A DNA stretch of 50,843 bases from Smittium culicis (taxonomy: Eukaryota > Kickxellomycota > Harpellomycetes > Harpellales > Legeriomycetaceae): the NCBI GenBank assembly GCA_001970855.1, contig LSSN01000047.1, forward strand, positions 1-50,843, given 5' to 3'. Made by a program: the position numbers and the translations under genes. This document shows positions 10,571 through 22,375 of this stretch, piece by piece (positions within the stretch are counted from its first letter, which is position 1; each line of letters opens with the position of its first letter). The notes beneath the pieces are model-generated. The model worked only from the letters and a program-made list of their open reading frames with translations. It made no database searches and was not told where the DNA came from.

Positions 10571-13500
10571 ATGAAGGGTCTAAAAAAAACTGGCAAATCG
10601 AATAATAATAGTGTAAGATTTTTTATAATTAAATACTAAAGTTTTTTGTTTTAATCGCTTTTTTCGCTCATATTTATTAATGTATTATATAAAATCAGGA
10701 CACGAATAATTACGAAGAACATAATTATGATTTAAATCCCAAAAGCACAAAAAAACCAAACCTAATAGACATAAAAGGTAATATAACTATATTTTTATGA
10801 AATAATTGTTTCGCAGCATATTTTTAATAAGGGTCCTTTTTATAGATAAAGTATTCAACACAAATGAAGAACACTACGACCTATCAGAAATGCTACAGAT
10901 TAATTATTTATCAAGTAAAATATCCTTATTATTATATTTTAATATTAGATATTAAAGTTAATTTAAGATAAAATCCTTTTTATCTAATAATAATAATAAT
11001 AATAATAATGAAATTTGATATAGTTACTGAAGCTATAAAAGAAAGATACCACAAAGGCAAAAAATTCACATTTGCAGGACCAGTTTTAATAGCTGTCAAC
11101 GATAATATGAAATATAATTATGATAAAAAAATTAGCAATATTTCAATTAATGAATCTACTAATGACAATGAAAGTAATGGTTTTTCAGCTAAACATAAAG
11201 ATGCTGATTTAATCATAGGATACTCAAAAAAAATATTTAGAGATATGAAAAATTCTGGAAAAAGTCAATCAGTAATACTTGTTGGCGAATCTGGTTCAGG
11301 AAAGACGTTTTTTCACGATCAATTGGTAGAGCTTTTTTCTGATACAAGAAATTCGAATAAATCAAATAATGTAGTAAAAAGTGATGATTCAAAAGCATAT
11401 TTCTCTTTCAAGAGTGATCGGGATTATTTCTTGGCTAACTACCAGCATGTATTCAACTCATTTTTTTGCTGTCAAACAGATGGTAACTCAAATTCATCAA
11501 GAATAGGAAAAATTACTAAAATTAGATTTGATTCTAAGTATGACCTGAGGTCTATAAAATTTGACTATTTTTTTTTCGAGCGTTCACGAATTACTTCAAA
11601 CAGTAGAGAAGAAAGAAATTTCAATATATTTTATCAGATTATTGAAGCAAGTAATTTTATAAATAGCTTACATATTGAAAATGCTAAATATCAAACAGAA
11701 AAAAATCAAGATTCAGGCTTGGATAGTCATTTTGAATTATCTGAAGCTGAGAAAATAGAGTCGAGTTTAATTAATGAAAAATCTATTAATCAGACAGAAT
11801 TAGATTCGTTTAAAGCTGAGCTTGTAGAACTGAACCTAGGGTTTGGAAATATAGAAAATAGTTATCTCAACTATGGCTTTTATGATAATACATTAAAAAA
11901 AATTAACGCCATCAGGGACCTAATTAATACAAGAAAGTTTTTACGATTTATCGGTGTTAGCAGAAAATCGATTTTAGATATATACAGGTTAATTTATTCA
12001 ACTATTTTTATCGGTTATATAGAGATATATGAGGCTGGAAGAAATAACTGTCAGATAAATATTTCAGATAAGTGGCTTATATTAGCCGCCAAGTTATTAG
12101 GATTGGATAGACACGATCTATCAAATAATTTTACAAAAAAAACCTTACATATAGGTGAAGAAAAAATAATTGTAAGCTTTTCAAGAAATCAAGGATGTTT
12201 ACAAAGAGATTCTATATCAAAGTATCTATATATACAATTAGATAAATATATTCTCGATTTAATGAATTCATTTGCACAAATAATTGATTCTAGTACGGAA
12301 ATAGAAAGCCATTGTATAAGTATTATCGAATCATGTGGGTTCATAACTCACAGCAAAAACAGCTTTGATCAATTTTGCATAAACTATATAAATGAAAAAC
12401 TTTTCAAGATGTACTCGGACTATATTTTTGAGAATCTAGAGCAAGCTGGGTCATCTGAAAGCTTAAAAAATAGTCATAAAGAATGTTATTTCGAACCTAT
12501 ATATACATGTTTAGAAATATTCGAAGGAAGAAATGGAATTTTTTCAATTATCAATGAAGAAACTAACAGCAAACAACAAAATTCAGAGTCAATAGGAATA
12601 AAGAAGCTATTATTAAAGCTAAAAGATATAGAAAATGAAAATAAAATTAAATCCTCTAGTTCAACAAGTAGATTAAAAACCCACACTCCAAAAACAAGTA
12701 ATGTAATAAATGTCAATAAGGAAATTTCTGCTTTTGAAATCACTCATTATTTCGGAAATGTGACGTATTCAATTGAAGGGTTCTTGGACAAAAATAAAGA
12801 TTTTATTTCAAAGAATTCTATCGAGCTGCTTTCAAAGTCAAAATCAAGTTTTATTTCAAATTTAGCAAGCATTATAGACGAAAGTAAGACTTATGGGAAA
12901 CCTGCCGATAATATCAAAAATAATAGAAACAGTTTTGTAGCATATAACCCCTCTCACGTATTTGAATTAAAAAAATCAATCGACGAACTAGAAATGATTT
13001 TTGAGTCAACAAATAATAATTTCATTCACTGCATCAATCCAAACAGAAATAAAGTTAAAAATTTATTAGACAACGAGTACATTGTTGAGCAATTAAAAAT
13101 GTACCACATGTCAGAATTAATTAATTCATTTAGCAATTTAAATCATGAAAAGGTTAGTATAAATAGTTTTGTGGAAAACTACAGCATTTTTTTAGGAAAG
13201 TGCGACGACTATCCTATCACTTTTAGTACTGTAGAAAAAATAATGGAAGCTGTTGGTATTATAAATGTCAACTATAAGATAGATAATGACTACATCTATC
13301 TATCAGACGGATTGCTACAGTTTCTTGATAATAAGAAATCAGAAATTTTCAAAAGGAACTCATATGCATATAAAAACATTACAAAGAACCCATCACGTAA
13401 TATAAACTCCCTAGATATAGAATCCTTTGTTATAAAAATTCAAAAATTAGCAAGAGTATACTTATCTAAGAAAAAGGTCAAAAAATTGAGATATGACCAT

Positions 13501-16500
13501 AATAGAATGATAGAAAAATTACTAACAGAGCATAAATCGAAAAATCCAAATTTTGGTATTGGCAGCTGGGTTGAAATAATACTAACAGCCATTAAATCTA
13601 ACAGAAAAAAGCTTCTAATCGATTTAAATAAAATAAATTGTTCAAAACAAATACAAGCTTTAGTTAGAGGATATTTAACAAGGGCTTGTGTAAATGAATT
13701 CAGAAATAGTCACAATGATATTAGCTTTTATGAATATTTTTTGGGCAAATATCCCAAAAACATAACTAAGAAGCCAAGTATTGATATTTATACCTCATTA
13801 ATTAACGGTGGAACACTTATAGAATATAAAATAACTAGCAAAAATAATTTCAGAGCAAATGAATTACCTACCGGAGCAACAAAAGTAACAATAAAAAATG
13901 AGCCTGAAAAGATAAAAAACATCGTAAATAGGATTTCAGATAATGATTTAAAAACATCAAGCACAGTAGATAAAAGCGGTTCATCATTTAAGTATGATAT
14001 TGGTAAAAATTCTTGCGACGTACATCCAAAATCAGATATAGTTGATAATAAATTAATATTAGAAAAAGACATCAATGGAATAAATAACATTGTAAAAAAC
14101 AATATAAACAATAATATTACTCTACACACTCTTAATAATATTGAGTATAGAGAAAGTTTGGCTGAATTTACTAAAAATAATATACACGCAGAATTTAATG
14201 AAAAATATTTAGATTCTATGGTAAATAATTACCATAATAAACCTGAACTTGAAAACTTCAAAAATCGTAGCTCTTTAGATGGGCTTAAAATAAATGATAC
14301 CAATGGTGAGGTTTTAATACTAAAAAGTAAAATAATGAATTTAGAATCTAAGATTGTTGATTTAACTAGTATCATACGATCAAAAGACTCTGATATGAGT
14401 AAAATTGAGTCACGAATACAAAAATTAGAGAAAAAACTTGAAGAAAATGCGAATAATACTCGAGAAAATGATGCTGTTGAATCACTACATAAATTCATCG
14501 AAAAAACAAATAAAAGGTTTAATCATATGGAAAAAATGATGGCAGCTTCTTCAGCTTTTGAAGATTCATTCAAACTATCTCTAAATGAGGTAAGAGAGTT
14601 AGTATATAAGGTAAATAGCGACCTACAGCTACTAGGAATTTCCAAGATGCAAATCCTTGAAAAATTATTTAACATTGTTGAGTTTATGAATGTCATGAGG
14701 ATTGACTCTATAGATTATAATAAAAAATACGATGATATACTCATACATCAAGATAACAAATTTTGTATAATTGAAGATAAATTGAAAAAAGTTTTAATAG
14801 AAAATAAAGAAATTTCAAACTTGGAAAAAAATACCATAGAAAATCAATATGGTGAGTTAAAAGCAACAAACGATGAAGGTTATATTAGCGATTTAAATTT
14901 AAATGAAATTAATGATGATATAAAAGAATATGATATTAGCCAAATTCGATTTGATGAAACTGGTTCTTTAAATAAATTAGAAATGAATTCCGAGAAAAAA
15001 CCATCAACACGAAAAAAAAGAAGCTCAATTTTTGGATATTCGTTAAAATCTAAATTTAATGAAATTAAAGGTAAAGCTAGCTTTAATAGATCAGAAAAAA
15101 CTGTTTCAAAAAGCTCTCGAATCAATGAGGCAGAAATTTTAGACAATAAATTCAAAAATAAAAACCCACTGAAAAAGAGAAAAAATGAAGATAAATACGA
15201 TAAAAACTCCATGCCTACATTAAAAGGATTTTTAAGAGTAGCAGGGTCAACTAGGGGTAAGATCAACAGTCAATTATTTGAAAAACCTAGTTTTGATTCG
15301 ATTTCAAGCGGATTTAGCAGTGATTCAAAAATTTACGATTTAGGAAATATAGTAAAAGGAAAAACAATTCCAGATAGCGCAAAAAATTTCTATAATAGCG
15401 ACGGACTAGAAATAAAAATAAGCAGAAATTCTATAATTAAATTTTTTGATGAAGAGGAGCTCTTAGCTAATGGTTTAGTCACAGGGCCCGAAAATATTAG
15501 TAATATTCGCAGTTCAAACGATTTTCGAGTAGTATCAGATGATGAAAGCGATGTTTTTGACTTGGATTATAACGAGTTTGTCAATAAGATTGGGAAAAAA
15601 TTTGACAGTTCTGAATACACAGAAAGGTATTTAATCGATAAAGAAATCAAAAATGTTGATCTTATAGATAATCATCAAACTAAGCAATCTAATAAAATTT
15701 TAAATGATCTTGAAATTTGTGATAGCTCAACCTTAAGAGAACCAAATATGACAAATTTAAAATCCGAAAATATTGATGATTATGATTTAGCTAAAAATAG
15801 TGGTATTGATGATCTAATAAAAATACAAGATGATTATATAGCAAAGCTAGAAAACGAAGAATTATTATCAGAAATTATAGATGAACTTGTAGAAAATAAG
15901 GATCAATATCAGTCGTTGAAAGCGAATGAATTTTCTGATGATGATTTATTTCCAGGATATATATTTGGAACAATCATGGGTAAGCAACTAGAATATGGTT
16001 TGGATAAAAAACTAAATAGATATGCTGTGTGCTATATTAGTTCAGTCCAAAAAATTATTTTAGACATCAAAAACGAAAAAATTACCTTGTATTGGCTATC
16101 AAACTCGATCAAATTACTATCTTTATTCAAAAATGCAGACAAAAAATATTACACTAATTATTTAAAGGACGAAAAAACGTCAAATTTAAGCAAGAGTATT
16201 ATAAAGAGATTTGAGCTGTTAATAAGTGATTTATATTTTCAGTGGGTCAACAAAATAGATCTTAAATTATTTGATCTTGTATTGGAATTTGTAAATGATA
16301 AATTATTGAATCAAGAGATTATACTAAAACAAAAGGTTGTTAAAAATAACATCGCTGATTCTGGTGAATTAGAACCGAAAATCAAAGTAGTAGTTGAGTT
16401 AGGAGACTTTATTAGCGAAATTTTTCAACAGATGAATGGTTTAAAAATTAATTCTGGGCTATTAAAAAAGGTGATAAGCATGATAATAACTAATACATAT

Positions 16501-16974
16501 GCGTACCTATTCAACAGCCTTATTGATAAAGCGAAATATATTTCAGGAATATTTGTAAAAATAATAATTTCGAAAATAGAAGAGATCGAAAATTGGAGCT
16601 TAAAAAACGAAGTGAATTCAGACTTTAAAACATACTATAAGCTATTACAGCTTTTGAACATTATAAACTCAGACTTAAAACAGAGAGATACCACGAGTTT
16701 AAATGATGTAACACATAGTAACTCTATTCAGATCAAGGAAAAAATTTTATCTCTAAATAAAACCGACTTCAAAGAACTAGAGACAAATAAAAGCTTAAAT
16801 GATCTATTAGACAATGAGGATCATTTTTTGGATGACTTTGGAAAAGTCGGAATTTCAAAAATTAGCCTTAGTAAGAATGAATTATTTGACTCGATAAAAC
16901 TTGAATCATATCTTTGCCATGAGGATATACCAAATAAATATATACTTGGGTTAGTTAGAGAGCTTAACTTGTAG
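10571..16974 (+). CDS. Divergent class V-like myosin with degenerate switch II (4 exons, about 2046 aa)
   Basis: Exons are 10571-10612, 10699-10777, 10846-10914 and 11024-16974; phases agree and all introns are GT-AG. Exon 3 (DLSEMLQINYLS) and the start of exon 4 (EAIKERYHKGKKFTFAGP) form the conserved beginning of a motor head. Visible in order: P-loop GESGSGKT (151-158), switch I NSNSSRIGK (218-226), switch II as IIESCGFI (497-504), NSFDQFCINYINEKL, FIHCINPNRNK, a converter region, two IQ motifs (about 867-888 and 936-956), a short coiled coil (about 1159-1210), a long Asn/Lys/Ser-rich linker, and a C-terminal dilute-like region (about 1853-1950, with TYAYLFNSLI and EEIENW). Class V myosins carry cargo on actin, usually with six IQ motifs and an intact DxxGFE switch II. 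Here Asp is Glu and the catalytic-cycle Glu is Ile, and the usual QLRACGVLE is QLKMYHMSE. Motor activity is therefore doubtful. A shorter product could start at the in-frame ATG 11008, but it would lack the first head strand. Confidence 0.85.
10984..11010. repeat. (TAA)n microsatellite inside the last myosin intron
   Basis: About eight ATA/TAA units end in ATG at 11008, only 13-40 bp before the splice acceptor (AG at 11022-11023). The array can therefore create or shift an apparent start codon, although the splice phases place it in the intron. Confidence 0.8.
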
Positions 16975-18083
16975 TGAATAATTTTAGTTAAATGTATTTT
17001 TGCCCTATAGAATATAAATTAACATTTAATTTTTTAATCTTTACTTTTATTTTAATTCGATGAAATTTTATTCAATAATTAAGCGTAAAAATACAAAAAT
17101 CAGGAATTTAAATTTTTACTAGAATGTGTAATGAACAATTTTCAATTTAATATCTACCGATTATAAGTATCTATCTCAAAGATAATAATCAATTATATCA
17201 ATCACCTGAGGTAAATAATACCATTAAACTTATTAAAACCTCAAATAAAAACTATTTTTTTCAAAATAAATATTATCAAACATTGGATTATTTAAAAAAA
17301 AATACTAAGAATATTGTAAATATTTTATTTTTGGAATTAATTATAAATCAGGGGGTTTTTAACATTCACATAGAAAAATGATTGAAAATATCAGGAATAA
17401 AGGCAATAAATGCAATATAATGGACATTTCAATTTATAGAATAAGTGATAATTTATTATTTATCAAAAGTCTAAGAATACTCTATATAATTTTCGATTTA
17501 TAGAGAAAATTTATTAGCTATTGGAATTGTATGATATTTTTTAAAGCTAAAATAGTAATGTAATTCAGGGAGAACAGAATTTTTTAGATTTATTATTTTT
17601 TAGAAATGTGTAATATCATAAGCAAAATAAATATATTATAAATCTACCAATATAAGTAGCAGATATTTCACATGCCAATATTCAAAAGTGTAGATTTAAT
17701 AAATGATTGATAACCCATATATCACTAATGTAAAATAGTTATATAATTTTTACACTATTACGAAATTTCTTTTTTTAAATAGTTTGTCTTTTTTAAAAGA
17801 TATACTTTGGCTGAATACTTTCAATGTTGTCGAATTATTTATTATTTGGTAGGTACTATTATATTTAGAAATATCGGTTTTTGATTCGTCGAAGCTATAA
17901 ATTATTGTTTATACATCAGAATAAATAGTTCAAGATAATAAGTTTGTAAAATCTTGGGCTTATTGTATTATTACTGTATGTAATATAGATATAGCTCATA
18001 GTTATATTTTATTTTGAGCGCTTTAAGCGTGTATTTTCTGTTTAATATTTGAACTTTAATTTGCTAAAGAAAATATTGTTATT
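16975..18083. other. Intergenic, downstream of the myosin gene
   Basis: About 1.1 kb of AT-rich sequence. No gene, RNA or repeat match is recognised, apart from presumed 3' UTR just after the stop. Confidence 0.5.
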
Positions 18084-18765
18084 TGGGAGATTCTGAACGA
18101 AGAGAGCACTTTGTTGCATTTAATGTTATTGGTCTGTATAAGCACTTATTGTAAGTATTATTGGCGGAGCAAAAAAGGCAATTTGATTTTTCCATTTCTT
18201 CGNNNNNNNNNNNNNNNNNNNNNNNNNNNNNNNNNNNNNNNNNNNNNNNNNNNNNNNNNNNNNNNNNNNNNNNNNNNNNNNNNNNNNNNNNNNNNNNNNN
18301 NNNNNNNNNNNNNNNNNNNNNNNNNNNNNNNNNNNNNNNNNNNNNNNNNNNNNNNNNNNNNNNNNNNNNNNNNNNNNNNNNNNNNNNNNNNNNNNNNNNN
18401 NNNNNNNNNNNNNNNNNNNNNNNNNNNNNNNNNNNNNNNNNNNNNNNNNNNNNNNNNNNNNNNNNNNNNNNNNNNNNNNNNNNNNNNNNNNNNNNNNNNN
18501 NNNNNNNNNNNNNNNNNNNNNNNNNNNNNNNNNNNNNNNNNNNNNNNNNNNNNNNNNNNNNNNNNNNNNNNNNNNNNNNNNNNNNNNNNNNNNNNNNNNN
18601 NNNNNNNNNNNNNNNNNNNNNNNNNNNNNNNNNNNNNNNNNNNNNNNNNNNNNNNNNNNNNNNNNNNNNNNNATTATTCTACTCATTGGATGTTTATTTT
18701 TTATGCGATTTTATACGCTGAAACTCTTTACACTATAAAATGACCTCTTCATAAAGAATTGCCCA
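18084..18765 (+). mobile_element. Family B MITE containing the assembly gap
   Basis: The left end TGGGAGATTCTGAACGAAGAG and the reverse-complemented right end TGGGCAATTCTTTATGAAGAG are close inverted repeats. The sequence before the N run ends TTTCCATTTCTTCG, and that after it starts ATTATTCTACTCATTGG. In the ungapped copy at 6381 these two landmarks are separated by only about 34 bp. The real element is thus probably about 247 bp. Confidence 0.75.
18203..18672. other. Assembly gap (470 N)
   Basis: A run of N with no sequence information. Frames drawn through it are meaningless. Confidence 1.
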
Positions 18766-19425
18766 TTTAATTACTGAATATAAAATTTTAATTTAAAATT
18801 AAGTAGAAAATTTTTAATTTTCGATTCTAGTTCATTATTAAAGCTCAAATTTATGAAATATATATCTAAAATATATATATTATTTTTTTCGCTTTTATAA
18901 AAATAAATCTAAATGAAGCAATCTAAATAACTTGCTTTATGTTAATTGGTAAATTTAGTTAAATCTTATTTTACTTAACATGCACCACTGCAGCGAGATT
19001 TAATTATGTGTGATTATTGGCCATTAGTATTATTTTGGTTTTACTTTTTTTTTATTTTTTGCACTATTAGTCAATATTGAACTAATACAAATAACGTTAC
19101 TTCTCTTAATAATTATAATTCACAGTTCCAATTTAACTGTATTTTTGCACTTATTACTACATCAATGAAAAGTTTAAAGTGAACCGAACAAAATGAGCAA
19201 ATTCCAAATAGTATGTAAACTTTTACAATTTGTTCTTTGTTCTTATATTTATTTATTTTATACAACGTTTGCGCTTCATAAAAAACATCTAATCGCACCA
19301 AGAGAGAATATTTAACACTCAGCTACTTAAACTAAATTTAAATTAAATCCCGTTATCACCTGTTAAATAACTTTTTATAACACCTTATTTATCAGATTAG
19401 TTTTTGCTTCGGTGAAAAATACAAT
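18766..19425. other. 5' flank of the INTS9 gene
   Basis: AT-rich. It may contain a short first exon of the INTS9-like gene: the frame is open back to 19381, and an AG at 19399-19400 would join phase-correctly to a small upstream exon ending in two extra bases, for example one starting at ATG 19164. I could not settle this. Confidence 0.4.
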
Positions 19426-22090
19426 ATGTTTTTGTTTAGCTGCGAAGACTTTTCATTTATTTTCGATTGTGGAAGAGGTATTTTTTGCACATTAATATTT
19501 TTTTAATTGAATATTGATATTTTGAAGCCTTTATTTTATTTCTTTTGATAATTTGTATGTAGTAATGGAACAAAATTTAGATTCAAAAGGAGAATTAGAT
19601 GACTACTATTTCGACATTTCAAAAAATATCAGTGTTATTGAATGGGGAAAGATCGACTTTATTTTGCTATCAAATTATAATCAGCTTCAACTACTGCCAT
19701 ACATAACCGAAAATACTTCATTTGTTGGGAAAATATACGCCACGGAGCCTACAAAGGAATATTCAAGGTATTATTCTCATCACTCATTATTCTATAGTTT
19801 TCAATGCTCCTTAAGCATATTTTACTATTTTTTTTTTACTTTAATCGCTAAATATCAATATCTTCTAGGCTTTTTCTAATCGAGAGATTGCTTGTGCTCA
19901 AAAATCAACCTTTAAATGCTTTTGGGATTATTCAAGAAATAGTCCAGTTTGAAGATCCTTCTAGTTGTGAGCTATTTTCTGACGATGCTTATGATTTTTA
20001 TGGTTTTGATATTGATTATGATGATCAAATTGAGCTAGTTGAAAAGTGTTTAAATAAAATATGCACTGTTAATTACAACACCGAGTTTTATCCTGAGGAC
20101 TGCGTTAAAGTTTATTGTAAAAGCTCAGGGTATGCTATTGGCTCATGTAACTGGAAAATCGAATACAAAGGGCAGAACGTATGTATTTTATAGTTCTGAA
20201 AATATAATACTATTATAATTACAATAATTTCTTTTTTCTTGTAAAATCATCTAGATCTCTCTAATAGGCGCGTCTTCATTAGTTCCAGGATTACATTCGC
20301 AAGAATTTGATAAGTCTATTCTAAAAGATTCTCAAATTTGTCTGTTTTCAAACACACAGGTACCTCTTTTAGGAACTACACAACCCTCTTGCTCAAAGTT
20401 AGTTTCTCAAATATGCTTACAAATAGGTAATTATATTATTTTATTTAATATTGATTAATTAAACAATCGACTTATGAATATCTATCCGCCCTTTCCTGTT
20501 TTTTTTTATAACGTTTAACTGTTTAGTGTCATGTTTAAGACTTAAAGGATCTGCAATCGTAGTATGCGAACCATTTGGAATCGTCTATGACCTGCTAGAA
20601 GAAACGAACAAACTTTTAAAATCTAGTAATATTCAAGGTTCCCAGTTTTGGTTTGTATCTCCTGTAGCTGAGAAATCTATTCAATATGGAAACATAATGG
20701 GTGAATGGTACTTGTTTCTAATAGTTTTTATTTTTATTAGCAATAAAAACATTTACTTTTTATTTATGTATTAAACACTATATTTATCTTTTCTTAGGCT
20801 TAACTCTAAAAAAAAAAAATCACTTTATTTACCTGAATATCCATTTTGCAACAAAGAGCTTATGGACAAAGGCTTACTAAAATATTTTTCATCTGTTGAT
20901 GAAATATCTAAGCAGCAACCAACTATGAATGGAACTTTGCTTTTTGTAACACCACAAGACACTTTCTCATTACTTTATCTGATCTCACTTTATTCAAAAA
21001 CTGATAATAACTGTTTGATATTTACAGGTGAGTTACAGATTATATATAAATATAATTTACTTTTTCTAATTCATATTATTTTGCTTAAATGTTGAAATTT
21101 TTAAATTACTACCTTAATCATGTTCTAGATGAGTTTCAAAAACAAAAAATAGTAAGTAATGTTGTTATTCCACAAAAACTAAAAACATTCGAATATTCGA
21201 TCGATTCGAGGCTGCTGCCAAATGAGTTAGGGTCACTAATATCAAGCTTTCAAGCTACAGAGTCTAATAGCGTTAATACAAGCAACTCTTTTCAAAATTT
21301 CCTAATCCTTCCATCCTTGATAGAGCCCCATTTATCAAAAAAGCTAAACTCAGAACTTAGCGATACCCAATTTTTTTGGTACTCTCACTTATCTTCTATT
21401 CAATTTAAAAATGATTCTCAACTATACATTCCTCTGTACTTAAAACAAGTAAGTATTAGTGATAACATTGATTTTATTTTATATTAAATTATTTAAAATT
21501 CCTAATACTGTATCAATTGTAGGGATACTTGAATGGGGTTAATAATGATTTTTCCAAAAACAAAAGTAAAAACCAACTTGTTTACGGAGAGTATGAGATA
21601 ATATGCCCAGTTAAAGGAATTGCAGATGTTGGCATGAACTCGTGTACTTTTATAGACCCAAGCGATATAGAATATAGTCAATCCGAGTTAGAATTAGGTA
21701 TTATTAATAATCTATAACGTATTTTATTAGGATATTCTTTAATTTATTAAAGTGTCTTATTTTTAATACTCGGATTTAGGCTTAAGAAACACTCGTAAAT
21801 CAATATCTATATTTGAGCCTAGCACCGAAATTGAGATAGTGCCAAAAAGGGTTGCAGGAATTGAAGGTTCAATTGAATCTAAGCTTAAAAAAATCACAAG
21901 TAAGCTTATCGAATATGGCTTTCAAGTAGATGGAAATGAGCCCATTACAGATAATAATGGGGTATATAATGCTACTCTCAGATCCAGTAATGGAGATATC
22001 GAAATAGTAGCAAATGGGACTCGGTTTGAGCTTACAAGCAATTCAGATACAGCAGCTTACTATATTTCGCAATGTGTTAGAAGCTTATAA
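19426..22090 (+). CDS. INTS9: Integrator complex subunit 9 homologue (9 exons, about 651 aa)
   Basis: Exons are 19426-19477, 19563-19767, 19869-20178, 20255-20426, 20527-20707, 20798-21027, 21129-21448, 21523-21697 and 21780-22090. All introns are GT-AG (74-101 bp) and phases agree. INTS9 is the non-catalytic metallo-beta-lactamase/beta-CASP partner of the INTS11 endonuclease in the nuclear Integrator complex (snRNA 3' processing, Pol II termination). Family hallmarks: IDFILLSNYNQLQLLPYI (48-65) followed by ATEPTKEY, SSGYAIGSCNW (about 171-181), GIVYDLLEE and FVSPVAEKS (beta-CASP), SLYLPEYPF, IDSRLLPNELGSLI, and a C-terminal domain with KKITSKLIEYGFQVDG. The zinc-binding HxHxDH signature of active enzymes is absent, as expected for INTS9. 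Length is close to animal INTS9 (about 658 aa). The start is uncertain: ATG 19426 may be internal, because CFGEKYN directly upstream also resembles the INTS9 N-terminus. It is convergent with the NDUFB7 gene. Confidence 0.88.
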
Positions 22091-22375
22091 CTAACTGTAA
22101 AATTATTCAAAATATTTCAAACGATAATAATTTATAATAAAATATAACCTCGTTCTGACGAAATTTCCTATTATTCTTAAAGAAAACAATTATACTATGT
22201 AAAAGTCACATTTCAGACGCAGCTTTTTTATGAGAAAAAATGGATAAATTGGATAGCGTGAAGGAATTACATTTATTATTCATGAATTAAGCATTTAATT
22301 AGAAAATATAAAGAAATAATAAACGTATAATCTTTGCTTTTCTTGATATACTGAGGTGTAGATTTATTTTAAAAG
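22091..22375. other. Convergent intergenic spacer
   Basis: The 285 bp between the two stop codons must hold both 3' ends and poly(A) signals. AATAAAAT-type and AATAAT motifs occur on both strands; no other feature is seen. Confidence 0.5.

Noticed and set aside
12486..15266. Several minus-strand frames of 85-128 codons
   Set aside because: They are antisense shadows of the myosin coding exon.
18111..18743. Long frames on both strands across the N run
   Set aside because: They exist only because N codons contain no stops; the flanking sequence is a MITE.
18960..19065. Possible third partial relative of family B (CTGCAGCGAGATTTAATTATG, then CCATTAGTATTATT)
   Set aside because: The similarity is short and has no recognisable terminus, so it may be chance.
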